Origin: Symbiodinium natans
Lineage: Eukaryota > Sar > Dinophyceae > Suessiales > Symbiodiniaceae
Assembly: GCA_905221605.1 (NCBI GenBank)
Contig: CAJNDS010000517.1
Coordinates: 56,604-120,603, forward strand
Length of the DNA: 64,000 nucleotides
Direction of reading: 5' to 3'
The translations under genes were made by a program, and so were the position numbers. The notes under the pieces are model-generated. The model was not told the DNA's origin and ran no database searches. It saw only the letters and a list, made by a program, of their open reading frames with translations. Shown piece after piece: positions 21,908 through 34,100 of the stretch; within the stretch, counting starts at the first letter, position 1; each line of letters starts with the position of its first letter.

Positions 21908-23967
21908 AAAAGAGTGGAGGCCCGGTATGAGACTATCTGTACCTCTTAGAGGTATACCGCCCCTGTGTCTTTTTTAGGACCCAATGGTAGAGGTATAGTT
22001 AATATGCTTTTTAGAGTTTAAGGTTTTCCCAGGTCTGCTTGCTCGGCGAAAAAGGTTCTATGGCCCGAATCTGGGTTTCAAGTTTAAGGTTTTCCCAGGT
22101 CTGCTTGCTCTGCGAAAAGGCTCTATGGCCCGAATCTGGGTTTCAAGTTTAAGGTTTTCCCAGGTCTGCTTGCTCGACGAAAAAGGTTCTATGGCCCGAA
22201 TCTGGCATTCAAGTTTAAGGTTTTCCCAGGTCTGCTTGCGCAGCGAAAAGGTTTATGGCCCGAATCTGGGTTTCAAGTTTACGGTTTTCCCAGGTCTGTT
22301 TGCTCTGCGAAAAGGTTCTATGGCCCGAATCTGGGTTTCAAGTTTAAGGTTTTCCCAGGTCTGTTTGCTCTGCGAAAAAGTTCTATGGCCCGAATCTGGG
22401 TTTCAAGTTTAAGGTTTTCCCAGGTCTGCTGGCTCTGCGAAAAAGGTTCTATGGCCCGAATCTGGGTTTCAAGTTTATGGTTTTCCCAGGTCTGCTTGCT
22501 CTGCGAAAAGGTTCTATGGCCCGAATCTGTGTTTCAAGTTTAAGGTTTTCCGAGGTCTGCTTGTTCTGCGAAAAGGCTCTATGGCCCGAATCTGGGTTTC
22601 AAGTTTAAGGTTTTCCCATCTGAAAAGGTTCTATGGCCCGAATCTGGGTTTCCAATTTAAGGTCTTCCAAGGTCTGCTTGCTCTGCGAAAAGGTTGTATG
22701 GCCTGAATCTGTGTTTCAAGCTGAAGATTTTCCCAGGTCTGCTTGCTCTGCGAAAAGGTTCTATGGCCCGAGTCTGGGTTTCAAGTTTAAGTTTTTCCCA
22801 GGTCTGCTTGCTCTGCGAAAAGGTTCTATGGCCCGAATCTGGGTTTCAAGTTTAAGGTTTTCCCAGGTCTATGGCCCGAATCTTGGTTTCAAGTTTAACA
22901 CGTTTTCTAGAGTTTACGTTTTCCCAGCAGAGCGACAAGGTTCTATGGCCCGAATCTGGGTTTCAAGTTTAAGGTTTTCCCAGGTCTGCTTGCTCTGCGA
23001 AAAAGGTTCTATGGCCCGAATCTGTGTTTCAAGGTTATGTTTTTCCCAGGTCTGCTTGCTCGGCGAAAAGTTCTATGGCCCGAGTCTGGGTTTCAAGTTT
23101 AAGGTTTTCCCAGGTCTGTTTGCTTTGCGAAAAGGTTCTATGGCCCGAAGCTGGGTTTCAAGTTTAAGGTTTTCCCGGGTCGCTTGCTTTGCGAAAAGGC
23201 TGTATGGCCCGAATCTGGATTTCAAGTTTAAGGTTTTCCCAGGTCTGCTTGCTTTGCGAAAAGGCTCTATGGCCCGAATCTGGGTTTCAAGTTTAAGGTT
23301 TTTCCAGGTCTGCTTGCTCTGCGAAAAGGTTGTATGGCCCGAATCTGGGTTTCAAGTTTAAGGTTTTCCCAGGTCTGCTTGCGCAGCGAAAAGGTTCTAT
23401 GGCCCGAATCTGGGTTTCAAGTTTAAGGTTTTCCCAGGTCTGCTTGCTCTGCGAAAAGGCTCTATGGCCCGAATCTGGGTTTCAAGTTTAAGGTTTTCCC
23501 AGGTCTGCTTGTTCTGCGAAAAGGCTCAATGGCCCGAATCTGGGTTTCAAGTTTAACGTTTTCGCAGGTCTGCTTGCTCTGCGAAAAGGTTGTATGGCCC
23601 GAATCTGGGTTTCAAGTTTAAGGTTTTCCCAGGTCTGCATGCTCGGTGAAAAAGTTCTATGGCCCGAATCTGGGTTTCAAGTTTAAGGCTTTCCCAGGTC
23701 TGCTTGCTCTGCGACAAAGGTTCTATGGCCCGAAGCTGGGTTTCAAGTTTAAAGTTTTCCCAGGTCGCTTGCTCTGCGAAAAGGTTGGATGGCCCGAATC
23801 TGGGTTTCAAGTTTAAGGTTTTCCCAGGTCTGCTTGCTCTGCGAAAAGGCTCTATGGCCCGAATCTGGGTTTCAAGTCTGCGAAAAGTCTCTATGGCCCG
23901 AATCTGGGTTTCAAGTTTAAGGTTTTCCCAGGTCTGCTTGCTCTGCGAAAAGGTTCTATTGTCCGAG
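21908..23967 (+). repeat. Leader 2 plus 65-bp satellite array 2
   Basis: Leader copy at 21,908-22,015, then about 30 copies of the 65-bp unit to 23,967. Here the copies vary individually, with no clear 195-bp order. Some are truncated (for example near 22,617 and 23,875). One contains a piece (AACACGTTTTCTAGAGTTTA) that in array 1 marks the array end. Confidence 0.82.
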
Positions 23968-24811
23968 TCCCGTAAACATCTCAATACCTGGGTTTAAAGC
24001 ACGAAAAGTGTGGAAAGGAATAGGAAAGGAACGCGATACCCATCAGTTCCCTACAAAAATTCTGGGTCTTGACACCAAGCCGAAAAGGGACGCGAAGGAA
24101 CCCTCCAAGTGGAAATCCCTATGGTGGGGAAGGTGTTCATTTTTTCCCGCTGTGGGAGAATAGTATTATTCTCAACAACAGGAAAAAAAGAACGCCCAAA
24201 ACTGGCCTAAATGCTGCGTAAATGCTGCGAAACGTTTTTGGGCTACTTGTGGTCTCCAGTTCTTTCTTTCTGTTTTACATATCAGTCATAGTTCTAACAC
24301 GTTAAAAACACGTTCTCTAACACATTAAAATCGCGTGTATTTCAAAGAGCTCCTACCTCTGTCTTTTGTTCACTTTTGACACGGTCTTTTTGCACGGAAA
24401 AGGGTGGAGGCCCGTGTGTTTTTTAGGGCCCAATGGTAGAGGTACACCTAATATGCTTTGTAGAGTTTAAGGTTTTCCCAGGTCTGCTTGCTCTAGGAAA
24501 AGGCTCTATGGCCCAAATCTGGGTTTCAAGTTTAAGGTTTTCCCAGGTCTGTTTGCTCTGCGAAAAGGTTCTATGGCCCGAATCTGGGTTTCAAGTTTAA
24601 GGTTTTCCCAGGTCTGTTTGCTCCGCGAAAAGGTTCTATGGCCCGAATCTGGGTTTCAAGTTTAAGGTTTTCCCAGGTCTGCTTGCTCTGCGAAAAGGCT
24701 CTATGGCCCGAATCTGGGTTTCAAGTTTAAGGTTTTCCCAGGTCTGCTTGCTCTGCGAAAAGGTTCTATGGCCCGAATCTGGGTTTCAAGTTTAAGGTTT
24801 TCCCAGGTTTG
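23968..24811 (+). repeat. Tail 2, shortened leader 3 and 65-bp array 3
   Basis: Tail copy at about 23,968-24,397, a shortened leader at about 24,398-24,465, and about five 65-bp units to about 24,811. The last unit passes directly into the 41-bp minisatellite (TTGCTTGCACGCCGTGTTTA). Confidence 0.8.
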
Positions 24812-25165
24812 CTTGCACGCCGTGTTTATCTCCGAGGTCAACGCCCGTGCATGTCAAGCCCCGTGTTTGCTTCGAGGTCAACACCCGTGCATGTCACGCT
24901 CAGTATCCCCTGCCGAGGTCAACGCCCGTGTATGTCACGCGCTGTGTTTTTCCCCGAGGTCAACTCCCGTGTATGTCACGCCTTGTGCTTGTCTCGGAGG
25001 TCAACACCAATGTATATCATGCCCTGTGTTTTTCTCCGAGGTCAACACCCGTGTATGTGACGCCCTGTGTTTTTCTTCGGGGTCAACACCTGTTTTTCTG
25101 CGAGGTCAAGGCCTGTGCATGTCACGCCTTGTGTTCTTCTCCGAGGTCAACACTCAGTATGTCAC
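24812..25165 (+). repeat. 41-bp minisatellite, right block
   Basis: About eight copies of the same unit as at 19.5-20.4 kb (CGAGGTCAACACCCGTGTAT). With the left block it brackets the whole 65-bp satellite region. Confidence 0.82.
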
Positions 25166-25224
25166 GCTCTGCTGGCACCTTCGGTCGTTTCTGCTTCTGT
25201 TTTTCTTTGTTTCCTTTTCTTTTC

Positions 25225-25453
<229 letters not shown>

Positions 25454-28113
25454 TGAACTTCCCGGGTCTCGGATCTCGGCTGATTCAGAGAGTTTCTCTA
25501 TTTGTTCATAAGGAACAAGACTACGCAGATTTTAAAAGTGCAAGTTTATTGCGTTCATTTTCGCCTTGAGTTCGTTGCAATGATTCCGTCTGGTGTATTT
25601 ACCCTGTTTTCAAAATTCAAGTTTATTGCGTTCATTTTCGTCTTAAGTTCGTTGCAATGATTCCGTCTGGGGTTTCTTCCGTTCATTTCGTCGCAATTGC
25701 TCCGCCTGGCTTTTCCGTTCATTTCGTCTTCATTTCGTTGCCATGATTGCGCCCGGAATTTCTTGCGAGCGTTTAGGGGCCTTCTTGAGCTCGGCAGCTT
25801 GCGGGACCCGGGAAAAGAATTGTACCGCAGTGCTAGCCTATTCGCCTCGTTCCTGGCATTTGTGGCAGGTGGGGCCCCTGAATTAGTATGATAACGCCCC
25901 GAGTCCCCGAGGCCACAAATGCTGCATTTGCCTAGGTTTTATAGCCACAACAGGCCACAACCCGGTCGTATCCCTACTAGGTTTTGTGGCCATAACACGG
26001 CCACAAATCGTGCGTTTCCCTAGGTTTTGTGGCTACAAGCCTTTGACCAAAGAGGTGTCGCCCAAAAGCAAGGTTCTTCTCGGAAGGGCGGGAGACCAAG
26101 CAGCCGCAAGACGAGGAGGGGGGACTGAGGGGGCTTCCGCAAGGGTTCTTTGGAATAACCAAAGCTTGTGGGGCATCACGCTCACATGTACAATGACTTT
26201 CTTCGTTGAATTTGTTGGACACACCCCGAAGAGCTCAAAACGTGGTAGGTCGTACACGCGGCGTAGAGCGTGAGCCCGGCCCTGGTTAGCGGGGCACAAC
26301 GGCGCAACGGCTCGAAGCTGTTTTCAGACATTGTTCCCGCCTCAACGAAAATCCTCCCGGCCTCCCACGTCATCCTCGCGCCATCGACGCGGGCTTTCCT
26401 GCGCCATCCCCGCGCCACTTTCGCTGTATCGCTCTCTCGCGTTTTGAATTTGTGCTACAATTCAACGGAAGTCCTCCCGGCTTCCCGAGCAATCCCCGCG
26501 CTTGCCTTCACGTGCCATACCCGCGGTGTCCTCCCGGCTTCCTGTGCCGCACTTGCCTTCCAGTGCCATACCCGGGGTATCGCACCGATCCCAAAATATC
26601 GCGCCCATCCCAAAAGCCTCTTGCCTTCCCGCGCCATCCCCGCGCCATTCCCACAGTATTGCTCTCTCGACTGTTGAACCTAAACGAGAGAACCCAACAT
26701 CCGAGATGTTTTCGGGGGGCAGGAGAAGACTTCAATAATACGTTATGTTTGGGGTGGGTATTAGTTATTACATGGGGATCGTGAGTAAGAGATGCGCAGT
26801 GGTTGCGTTGTAGATCGCGGTCTGTACAGGCGCGTGCATCCTCCGAAGCGCGTGATTCGGAGAGCTCCGCGGACCTGGATCGCGGTCTCCGTGAGCGCAT
26901 GTTGCTCCAAATATGCAGTTTCTTCACTGGATCGCGTGTTTTGGGCCGCTCGTGAGGTCCAGATCGCGATCTCTACATGACGCACGGCCAGCTTTCCTTC
27001 GGGCGCTCTTGCTTTTCCTTTCTTCTCCTTCTTTTCTTCTCTTTCGCTGTCTCTTTGTCTCTCGCTTCTTGTCATCTCGAGCAGACTTCTTCTCCATGGC
27101 AGCTTGGGTTGAGGCAGACTTTCTCTATTTTTCTCTCTTTCTCCACTGGGCCTTCAGACTGCCAAGGCGCTTTCGTCTGCGGGTGGGTCTTCCGGATTAT
27201 AGGCCACCGGCCCGCGTCCTCCTCATCGGACGCACCGGTCGGACGCACCGGTCGGACGCACCGGCGCCCGCAAAGGAATGGGCGGTAACAGTGTACTTGG
27301 CCACGAGCCGGACTTTGGCGGGCAGAAGAACCTTCTGTTGGCGCGTCGCCGACTGAAGGCGCTGGTTTTGCTTAGTGATCTTAGTGTGTGTCTTCGCGAT
27401 CTCAGAGGGTGCCGCAGCCCTGAGTCTGGAAGCTGGTTTTGTAGCACAAATTATGTAGGCGAAAACGCCTACGCCTCTTGGGGGCCTCCAGGCCTCCCAA
27501 CAATCAGGGGATGAAAATCCGGGGGGTGCAAAAGTACCGTATATCGGGAGATCGGAGCTCTGGGGCCTCGAAAACATCGCAAAAGTCATGGGGACGAAAG
27601 TCCGGGCTTCGAACGTGTCGCAGCTCTTTCGAAAGCAGGCGTGCGGACAGATACAATTTGCAGACACATCCGACCGTCACTGTGATCCCGCCCTCTCCTC
27701 CATCCCCATCCGGGCAGCCAAGAAAAGAATAGACATGTGGGGGTTGGTCCTTTCAATTTAAAGTCTCGATGTGTTGAAATCCCTCACCCTTCAAGTACGA
27801 TAAGGGAAAGTGGGGGTGAGATGGGTCAGGAGCCACTGTGTAAATGTTACGGTCACACAATGCCGTTGCGTAGCTGGATCCTTAGACATTGTGGGTGATG
27901 GAGGCAGTGGAGCGGGGTTGAGGGGTTGGGCGCCAACTTAGACATTGTGGGTGATGGGGGCAGTGGAGCGGGGTTGCGGGGATGGGCGCCGTTCGTAGCG
28001 CAACAAGTCAGTGGCGTCCCCTGAAGGGCCTGGCGGAGATAGACAGGTATGTAACGTTTAACGAATACAACATAAAGAGAACTCATTGGAACCAATCCAA
28101 AGCCTGAGATGAG
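25454..28113 (+). repeat. Intron 3, right part: small tandem duplications in otherwise unique DNA
   Basis: A 77-bp duplication (starts 25,541 and 25,618; CAAGTTTATTGCGTTCATTT); about three ~50-bp copies around CCTAGGTTTTGTGGC at 25,910-26,040; the GCGCCATCCCCGC dispersed repeat at 26,335-26,650; GGTCGGACGCACC in triplicate near 27,230-27,262; and a ~55-bp duplication (TAGACATTGTGGGTGATGG) at 27,884-27,990. I see no gene. Confidence 0.6.
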
Positions 28114-29032
28114 GTCTGCGACGAGGGAGGCCTATCGACGGGTGGCTGTCTCGAGTGCAAAGCCGTTGCCGAAGGCTGGGAGTGTCCCACTGCGGGCCCA
28201 TGCCAGGCACGCTGTGGTGATGGGCTGGTGTTCCCCAGCGTGGAGGAGTGTGATGACGGTGGCCTCCTCTTGGGCTGCACATCTGCCTGCAAGCTAGCGG
28301 AATGCCAAAGAGTTGAGGCGGCAGCCCGACCGCTTGGAGAGGAAGACATGGAGATGGAGACGTTGTGGATGGAAGCCTACCGCATGCCTTCCCCGCCATC
28401 CTCCGATCTGCTCGCCATGCAAGGCTACAAGCTGTGCTTCAACTTCTCCGGTCCCGACAGTTCCGTCCCCAGAAGTGCCTTTGCAGGCTGTGCTGGAGCA
28501 AGTCGCCTCACCTTCGTTGTTGCCGGACGCAATGGCAGTGATGCCGACATGCCAGAAGTTTATTGGGACCGCATTGATGTGGACTTTGGCTCCGAAGTCT
28601 TCGATGCAGAGCCAGGAACAGTGCGCAGTTCTGGGCCTCATCAGCTTCGTGTGCGCCAGCATGGAGATGGCGAACTCGGTGACCACGAGCTCATTTTGAG
28701 CTGCCGAGTTGGGTTTGAGGTTTGGGATGCTTGCGTCTTGTGGGCTGTTCGGGAGGGTAGCCCAGGTTCAGCCAGGACCAGGCATGGTGAAAGCACAGGA
28801 GCAGAAGCCAGGTTTTTGATTTATACGGCGCCCGAGAGTGCAGATTGGAGATGTGACCAGCGCAGTGTTCCTCACTGCGGCGACGGCCACTTGACTGGGC
28901 AGGAGGAGTGCGATGACGGGAACAAAGATGACGCCGATGGGTGCTCCGAGAGATGTACCGTCGAATCTGGCTTCCTCTGCCCGTTGCCTGGGCTGCCTTG
29001 CTATAAGGCAGTTTGCGGCGATGGCGTCGCAG
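28114..29032 (+). CDS. Gene A, exon 4: DUF4215 repeats around a beta-rich domain
   Basis: The exon starts at VCDEGG, the second half of the DUF4215 repeat opened before the large intron. It contains CGDGLVFPSVEECDDGG, then a ~180-residue domain of beta character with few cysteines (28,300-28,850), then CGDGHLTGQEECDDGN...DGCSERC, and ends inside a further repeat at CGDGVAG. DUF4215 is a calcium-site-like Cys/Asp/Asn-rich extracellular repeat known from myxobacteria and some protists. The Met at 28,228 is internal, since the frame and the cysteine pattern begin at 28,114. Almost identical to B 58,715-59,633, with whole length kept (919 nt). Confidence 0.85.
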
Positions 29033-29794
29033 GACCGAGGCATGCTTGGCATAAGGCAGCATCATGACATGTGCAGCAGGAGATTCGTGTGCTGGTGGAC
29101 AGCTGTTCGGTGCCTTCTCGAAGTATGCACATGATAATTGCAAAAAATTGATGGGGGTACTCGGCTGGAATTTGCTATGACTGCGAGCGGGCGAGGCCGT
29201 TACCCAAAACAGTCCCTGGAATTTGCTATGACGGCGAGCGGCGAAGCCAGTACCGAAAACAGTCCCTGAAATTCGCTATGACTGCGAGCGGGCGAAGCCG
29301 TTACCGAAAATGGTCCCTGGAATTTGCTATGACTGCGAGCGGGCGAAGTCGTTACCGAAAACAGTCCCTGGAATTTGCTATGACTGCGAGCGGGCGAAGC
29401 CGTTACCGAAAACAGTCCCTGGAATTTGCTATGAGGTACTCCCGGGTCTTGGTGGCTCTTTCTGGCCCACTCTTATCCCAATCTCCTTAATACTTTCTTA
29501 TGAAGAACATCTTTTTCCAGCTCTCTGGGCGTGGTAATCCTTGAACTCTAAACCCAAGCAGAAAACCCCTAATTACACCCTTTTTGCTGCCGGGCTGAGG
29601 GCGTTGCCGGAATTCTGACACCTAAACCCCAAAACCCCAAACCTTTTCTTGAAGCGGAAATGCAAGGCCCTGAGGCCTTTTCACTCTCAAGTCTTCGAGC
29701 TTTTGGGGCCATGTGCCGTTCTTGTCTTCTCACGCTGAGAATTTGAGACGAGTTTGACTCGATCGATTTAGTTGCATTCGCATGCATTCGCCAG
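29033..29794 (+). other. Intron 4 of gene A (762 nt, GA-AG)
   Basis: GTCGCAG|GACCGAGG at the 5' end and TTCGCCAG|GATCGTGG at the 3' end. Only this junction keeps the frame and continues the DUF4215 pattern (CGDGVAG then SWPTLCD..SDGC). Using the nearby AG|GCATGC donor would run into a stop. It contains the 51-bp tandem repeat below; the rest shows nothing clear. Gene B has 354 nt here. Confidence 0.72.
29160..29437 (+). repeat. 51-bp tandem repeat inside intron 4 of gene A
   Basis: About five and a half copies of a 51-bp unit (GGAATTTGCTATGACTGCGA, then GCGGGCGAAGCCGTTACCGA and AAACAGTCCCT). 51 is a multiple of three, so one frame reads a 17-residue repeat without stops, but it sits between a good donor and a good acceptor and is absent from gene B. 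The first copies have one-base indels. Confidence 0.85.
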
Positions 29795-30246
29795 GATCGT
29801 GGCCGACGTTGTGCGACTGCAGAAGTGATGGATGTGAGTCTTGCGTGGTCAAGAACACGTATCTCTGCCATGCAATGTGCAATGTGAGTGGAGAATCATC
29901 AGACGGAGATTATGACGCCTTCTTTGCACCCGATGCATGCCGGCATTGCTGCATACAGGGCCTGCAGTTTAATTTGCGTTCTTCTTGCATTCTCGGCCAG
30001 CTATGTGTGGTGCACTCTTCAGCAGCACCAGGCTTTTCGCGATTGCTTGTTGCACCTACAAATGCAGAGCCGTGTGGCGACGCATCTGGTGTAGCAAATT
30101 GGGCGGGCGCTGACTTCCAGAACCCTTCGCGTTCAGCCACCAATGTTCCTTGGAGTGCCGATGAGGTGAAATTCAGTTTCGGCGTTCCACTTGCCGGCAC
30201 CCCTGGCTTTTACAGACTTTGCTGGGGCCTGCCAGAAGCATCTTGG
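29795..30246 (+). CDS. Gene A, exon 5: end of a DUF4215 repeat and a Cys-Trp module
   Basis: It reads SWPTLCD...SDGCESCVV (end of a DUF4215 repeat), then a ~110-residue module with C...C pairs, an NPSRS motif and a closing FYRLCWG. This is the same module type seen repeatedly at the N-terminus of gene B (ELCWRS, VLCWRP, AACWQC). Sequence is diverged from B 59,988-60,445 but colinear. The 3' border is uncertain: TGG|GCTTCG is the donor I prefer because the same position exists in B, but it is not of the AG|G type seen at the other introns. Confidence 0.65.
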
Positions 30247-31172
30247 GCTTCGAAAACCTTGGCGTGGCTTGGTGTTGCAATGGTCAGTCTTGTCACACAA
30301 ATTTGTGTCCGTGTTTCGGTGCATTGTGATGTTTCTTAGGCTTCGTCTACTTCTTGTTTAAATCGGGCATTTTCCCTGTAATGGCTTTGACTGCTGCACA
30401 TCCACGCTTTTTCAGTTTTTGTTCGGCCACTCTTGCCGGCAATCCGGCCGCAAAAGCCCGCTACGCGGCCGCAAAAGCCCGCTACGCGGCCGCAAATACC
30501 TGCAAGCGGCCGCAAACCCCAAAAAAAGCATCAATCAACACGTCTTAACCTGCAAATTCGAGCTGTTTTCATTCGAATCGGGCTGATTTTGGCTGGTTGT
30601 TTTGCAATTGTCATGCTTGTTTGGCAACACACATTTTTCATGTCAAATGGTTCTCTAGGGTTCATGTCCAAGCATGACGTTGCTTTCGAGCTTCGCGTCT
30701 ACCAACAAGTATTCAAAGTGAAGTAGCTTCCCGGAAGTCTGGAACTTAGATCGAGACCTCCAATGACCTCTCAGTTCGGGAAGCCCTGCTTCCAGCAGCA
30801 GCAGTGACATCACAGAGTGTCATAAAGGCTCTTGGCTCCCGCGCGCACACGCACACCTGCAAGCACCGGCATGAACGTGTGATACATGCAGCATGTATGT
30901 AATCTGTGCACCAAGGTCCACCCCCGCCCACCCGCCCTCCACTCTCCAGCCTCTCTCTCTTCTACCACGGCCCCGCAGCAGACCACAATGCACGCGCCTC
31001 CTCCTCGCAGCATGACAAAACGAGTACTCCCAGCATAAACAGCCTAGACCAAAAAACTGTCGGTATGAACATAAAAACCGCCTCCCTCCCCCGGGCAGTT
31101 GCCAAGCCTGCAGCAACAGCTTTCCAACAATGCAGGTTGCGCGGCCACGGCGCCCGATGGCTGCAGCCTCAG
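30247..31172 (+). other. Intron 5 of gene A (about 926 nt; borders uncertain)
   Basis: Placed between TGG|GCTTCG and CCTCAG|GCCGTG, which keeps the frame and gives CW...AVAFAYEVG. A/B similarity begins some 70 bp before this acceptor (about 31,103), so the true acceptor may be an earlier AG such as CAATGCAG at 31,135. It contains a GGCCGCAAAAGCCCGCTACG tandem (about 30,448-30,520); nothing else recognised. Confidence 0.5.
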
Positions 31173-34100
31173 GCCGTGGCCTTTGCCTACGAGGTGGGGG
31201 TGATGGAGCTCAATGGCCCAGAGCAAGATCAAGCATTCCAGTGCACTTTGGGTGTAGAGTGCATAATCGAGGTGGAAGGACATGGGTTGGGACAGGGCAG
31301 CGCGCTTCTGCTGGGAAGGGAGAGCTGTCCACTCGCCCGGGGCAGCCTAGCTCAGCTGGGTGCCGCCCAGCTGCGCGTGAGCAGCAGTGGCACAATTTCT
31401 GGGGACGAGTGTTTCTTTTACATGAAGCCCGTGGAGTCAGACGGGTCAGATGACGAGGCAGAGGTGGAATTGCTGACGGGTTCCGGCGGCGTGCATGCAA
31501 TCATCTTTTCAGGCCACGTCCTCCAAAACACGGCTCGGTCATACTCGGCTGCGCTGGATGCACTGACACCCTATGAGCTAGCAGCTGCCATTCATGCGCA
31601 GCCGCCGGGCACGCTGGTTGCCGTGGCTGTGGCGGGCAACACTCAGGACACCTTCCGAGACGAGAAGTTCCTTTCGGCTTTGGAATATATAGGTGCTAAG
31701 TCACCACGCGCTTTCGTTTCAGGAGACTCCTATGCTTTGGTCGGGTTGGCTGCCGGCCCAGCTTTGGCAGAGAGCTTGGAACCCAGCAACGCCACGAGCC
31801 TCCAAGTCTTCGTGCCCAGTCCATTGCCGCAGCGGCAGGTGAATGAGACTGGGGCCACCTCTTTAGGCACTCTTGTGCAGGGGGGCGGCGCAGCCTATCC
31901 ACTTTGCTGGAGCTGGCAGGGTGTCGGCGACTTGGTGCACATCGGAAGCTTGCAGGTCTTGGGACCGGGTCCTGACCGGCAACAGTGGCAATGCATGGCT
32001 GGTGAACCTTGTTTTTTGGAGCTCACTGGTTCAGGCTTGACGCTGAACAGCAGCCTTGTGATTGGCAGGCACGGCTCCTTAAGCTGCGAAATGGACTCCG
32101 ACGAAGCGGAGAATGGCTTGCAGCTCGAGACTTTCCCAGAAATTGCAGGCACCGATGGGGCGTCAGCCAAGTACTACATTGGCACCACTACACGCCGTAC
32201 GGCGCCACACTTCTCCATTTGCTGGCGCGTGTCGCCATCGGCCGTTCCGGTGGTCATTGGCACGCTCCTCATCTCGGAGACCTCCTGTGCATTGACCTCC
32301 GAATCGCAAGATAGGTCTTTGGTGCACAACTGCTCGGACATGAAGTTTCTGGACACTTGCACGATCCAGTGCGCCCCGGGTTGGTCCTACTTTGGCCCAT
32401 CCGCAAGCATGACCTGCCGTGCTAAAGGTGAACTGGATGGCCGACTCCCTCAGTGCACCAAGGTCTCGTGCCCCCTGCACTCGGTGGAGACAGTGGAAGG
32501 CTGTGATTGCATCCAAGGCTACTCTGGCACCGTCACCTGGAATTCACCGTCGCAGACTTATTTGACAAGCTGCCAGGAGTGTGCTGGCTGCGGTGTGGGA
32601 CAGTATCGGTCTGAGTGCGGAGGCTCGACACCGGGCGAATGCCGCAACTGCACGAATGCCGGGCCTGGGTACTACTATGTGTCAGATGGTGGTGCACAGC
32701 CACATGGCTGCCAAACGCAGCCCTGCGTCCAATGCCCTACCGGACGTTACCCACGTGGGTGTGGGGGCAACTACCCAGGCAGGTGCCAGGAGTGCGTGAA
32801 CATGCCAAACGCCACTCCCTCCACGCATTACTTCTCTTCATCGGGTACCGTGGATGGCATCTGCGAGCTGCAGGACTGTGCGCCGGATTGCGGCGTCGGC
32901 CAGTATCGTGCGCTCTGCGGGGGTGTCAACCCTGGGTATTGCCGCGCCTGCTCTCCGCCTGCGCCGGGCCAGTACCTTGCAAGCTCTGGTGGCTTGGAGG
33001 ATGCCTGCCTTACGCAATCCTGCGGCGGCTGTGAAGTTGGTTTCTTTCGCGATGGTTGCGATATGGCCAGCCTTGGTACGTGCGCACCCTGCACAAATGG
33101 ACCGCGCTACGGCTACTTCTACAAATCGTCCAGTACCGTTCCGAATGACTGCGAGTACCTTCAATGTGGTGAGTGCCCTGTCGGGCAGTACCGTGCCAAC
33201 TGCGGCGGTGCCAGTGAAGGCTTCTGCCTACCTTGTACTCAGATTCCCCATGCATATTTTGTTGGAAGCGGTGGGCTTGTGGATGCTTGCCCTTCGAGAC
33301 CGTGTGCAGCAGATGAGGAGGAGTGCGAGGTTGGAATGTACAGACAAGGCTGCGGGTCTTTAGAAAGCCCTTTGGCGCCTGGCACATGTGCCAACTGCAC
33401 TGAGCACAAGCAAAGCTATTTCTTTGTCACCAATGGAGGCACAAGCAGCCGAGGTTGCAGCGAGGCACCGTGCCAGCGCTGCTCGGCTGGCTGGGTCCGG
33501 ATCGGGTGCGGGGGCGCTTCGCAGGGAACCTGCGAGCGCTGCGAGCATCACCCTGACTACTACTTCTTGGCAGATGGAGGTTTCGGGGAGCGCAATCTGA
33601 CCTGCCCCAGAAGTCCGTGCTCAGATTGCCCCCCTGGATTTTACAAGCATGCCTGCGCAACAGATCCCGATCACACATCTCCGGGCACTTGTCTCGAGTG
33701 CCCAGCAGGGAGATATCAGAACGAGCCCTACTCAGATGGATGCATCTTAGCTCCCACAGGTACCTTTGCAACACAGGGTGCTCGAATGTACACAGAGTGC
33801 CCCAGCGGAGAGTACCAAGACACGGAGGGTTCTTCTGAATGTCTCCAGTGCCGTGGTGAGACCCGACGCAGGAGGGCAGCTACTTGTGAGGACTGTGCTG
33901 TGGGTCGCTTCAATGATGGGTCGCAGGACTCATGTCAACTTTGCCTAGGTGCTGTGGTGATGGAAGGGACTCAGAGAATTGCTTGTCACCCGTGCTCAGT
34001 TGGCAAGTACAATGGTGGGGCCTCTGATACATGTACGGATTGCAAGGGGGGATTTGTGAGTTCGAACACGGACTCAATGACCTGCACAGCGTGCCCAGTT

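Noticed and set aside
22125-23997. Open frames reading MARIWVSSLRFSQ-type repeats
   Set aside because: Product of the 65-bp satellite. Frame changes with each exact 65-bp step, and only occasional 66-bp units keep it.
20515-24811. CRISPR-like array
   Set aside because: Units are directly tandem with no unique spacers, 65 bp long, in a eukaryotic intron.
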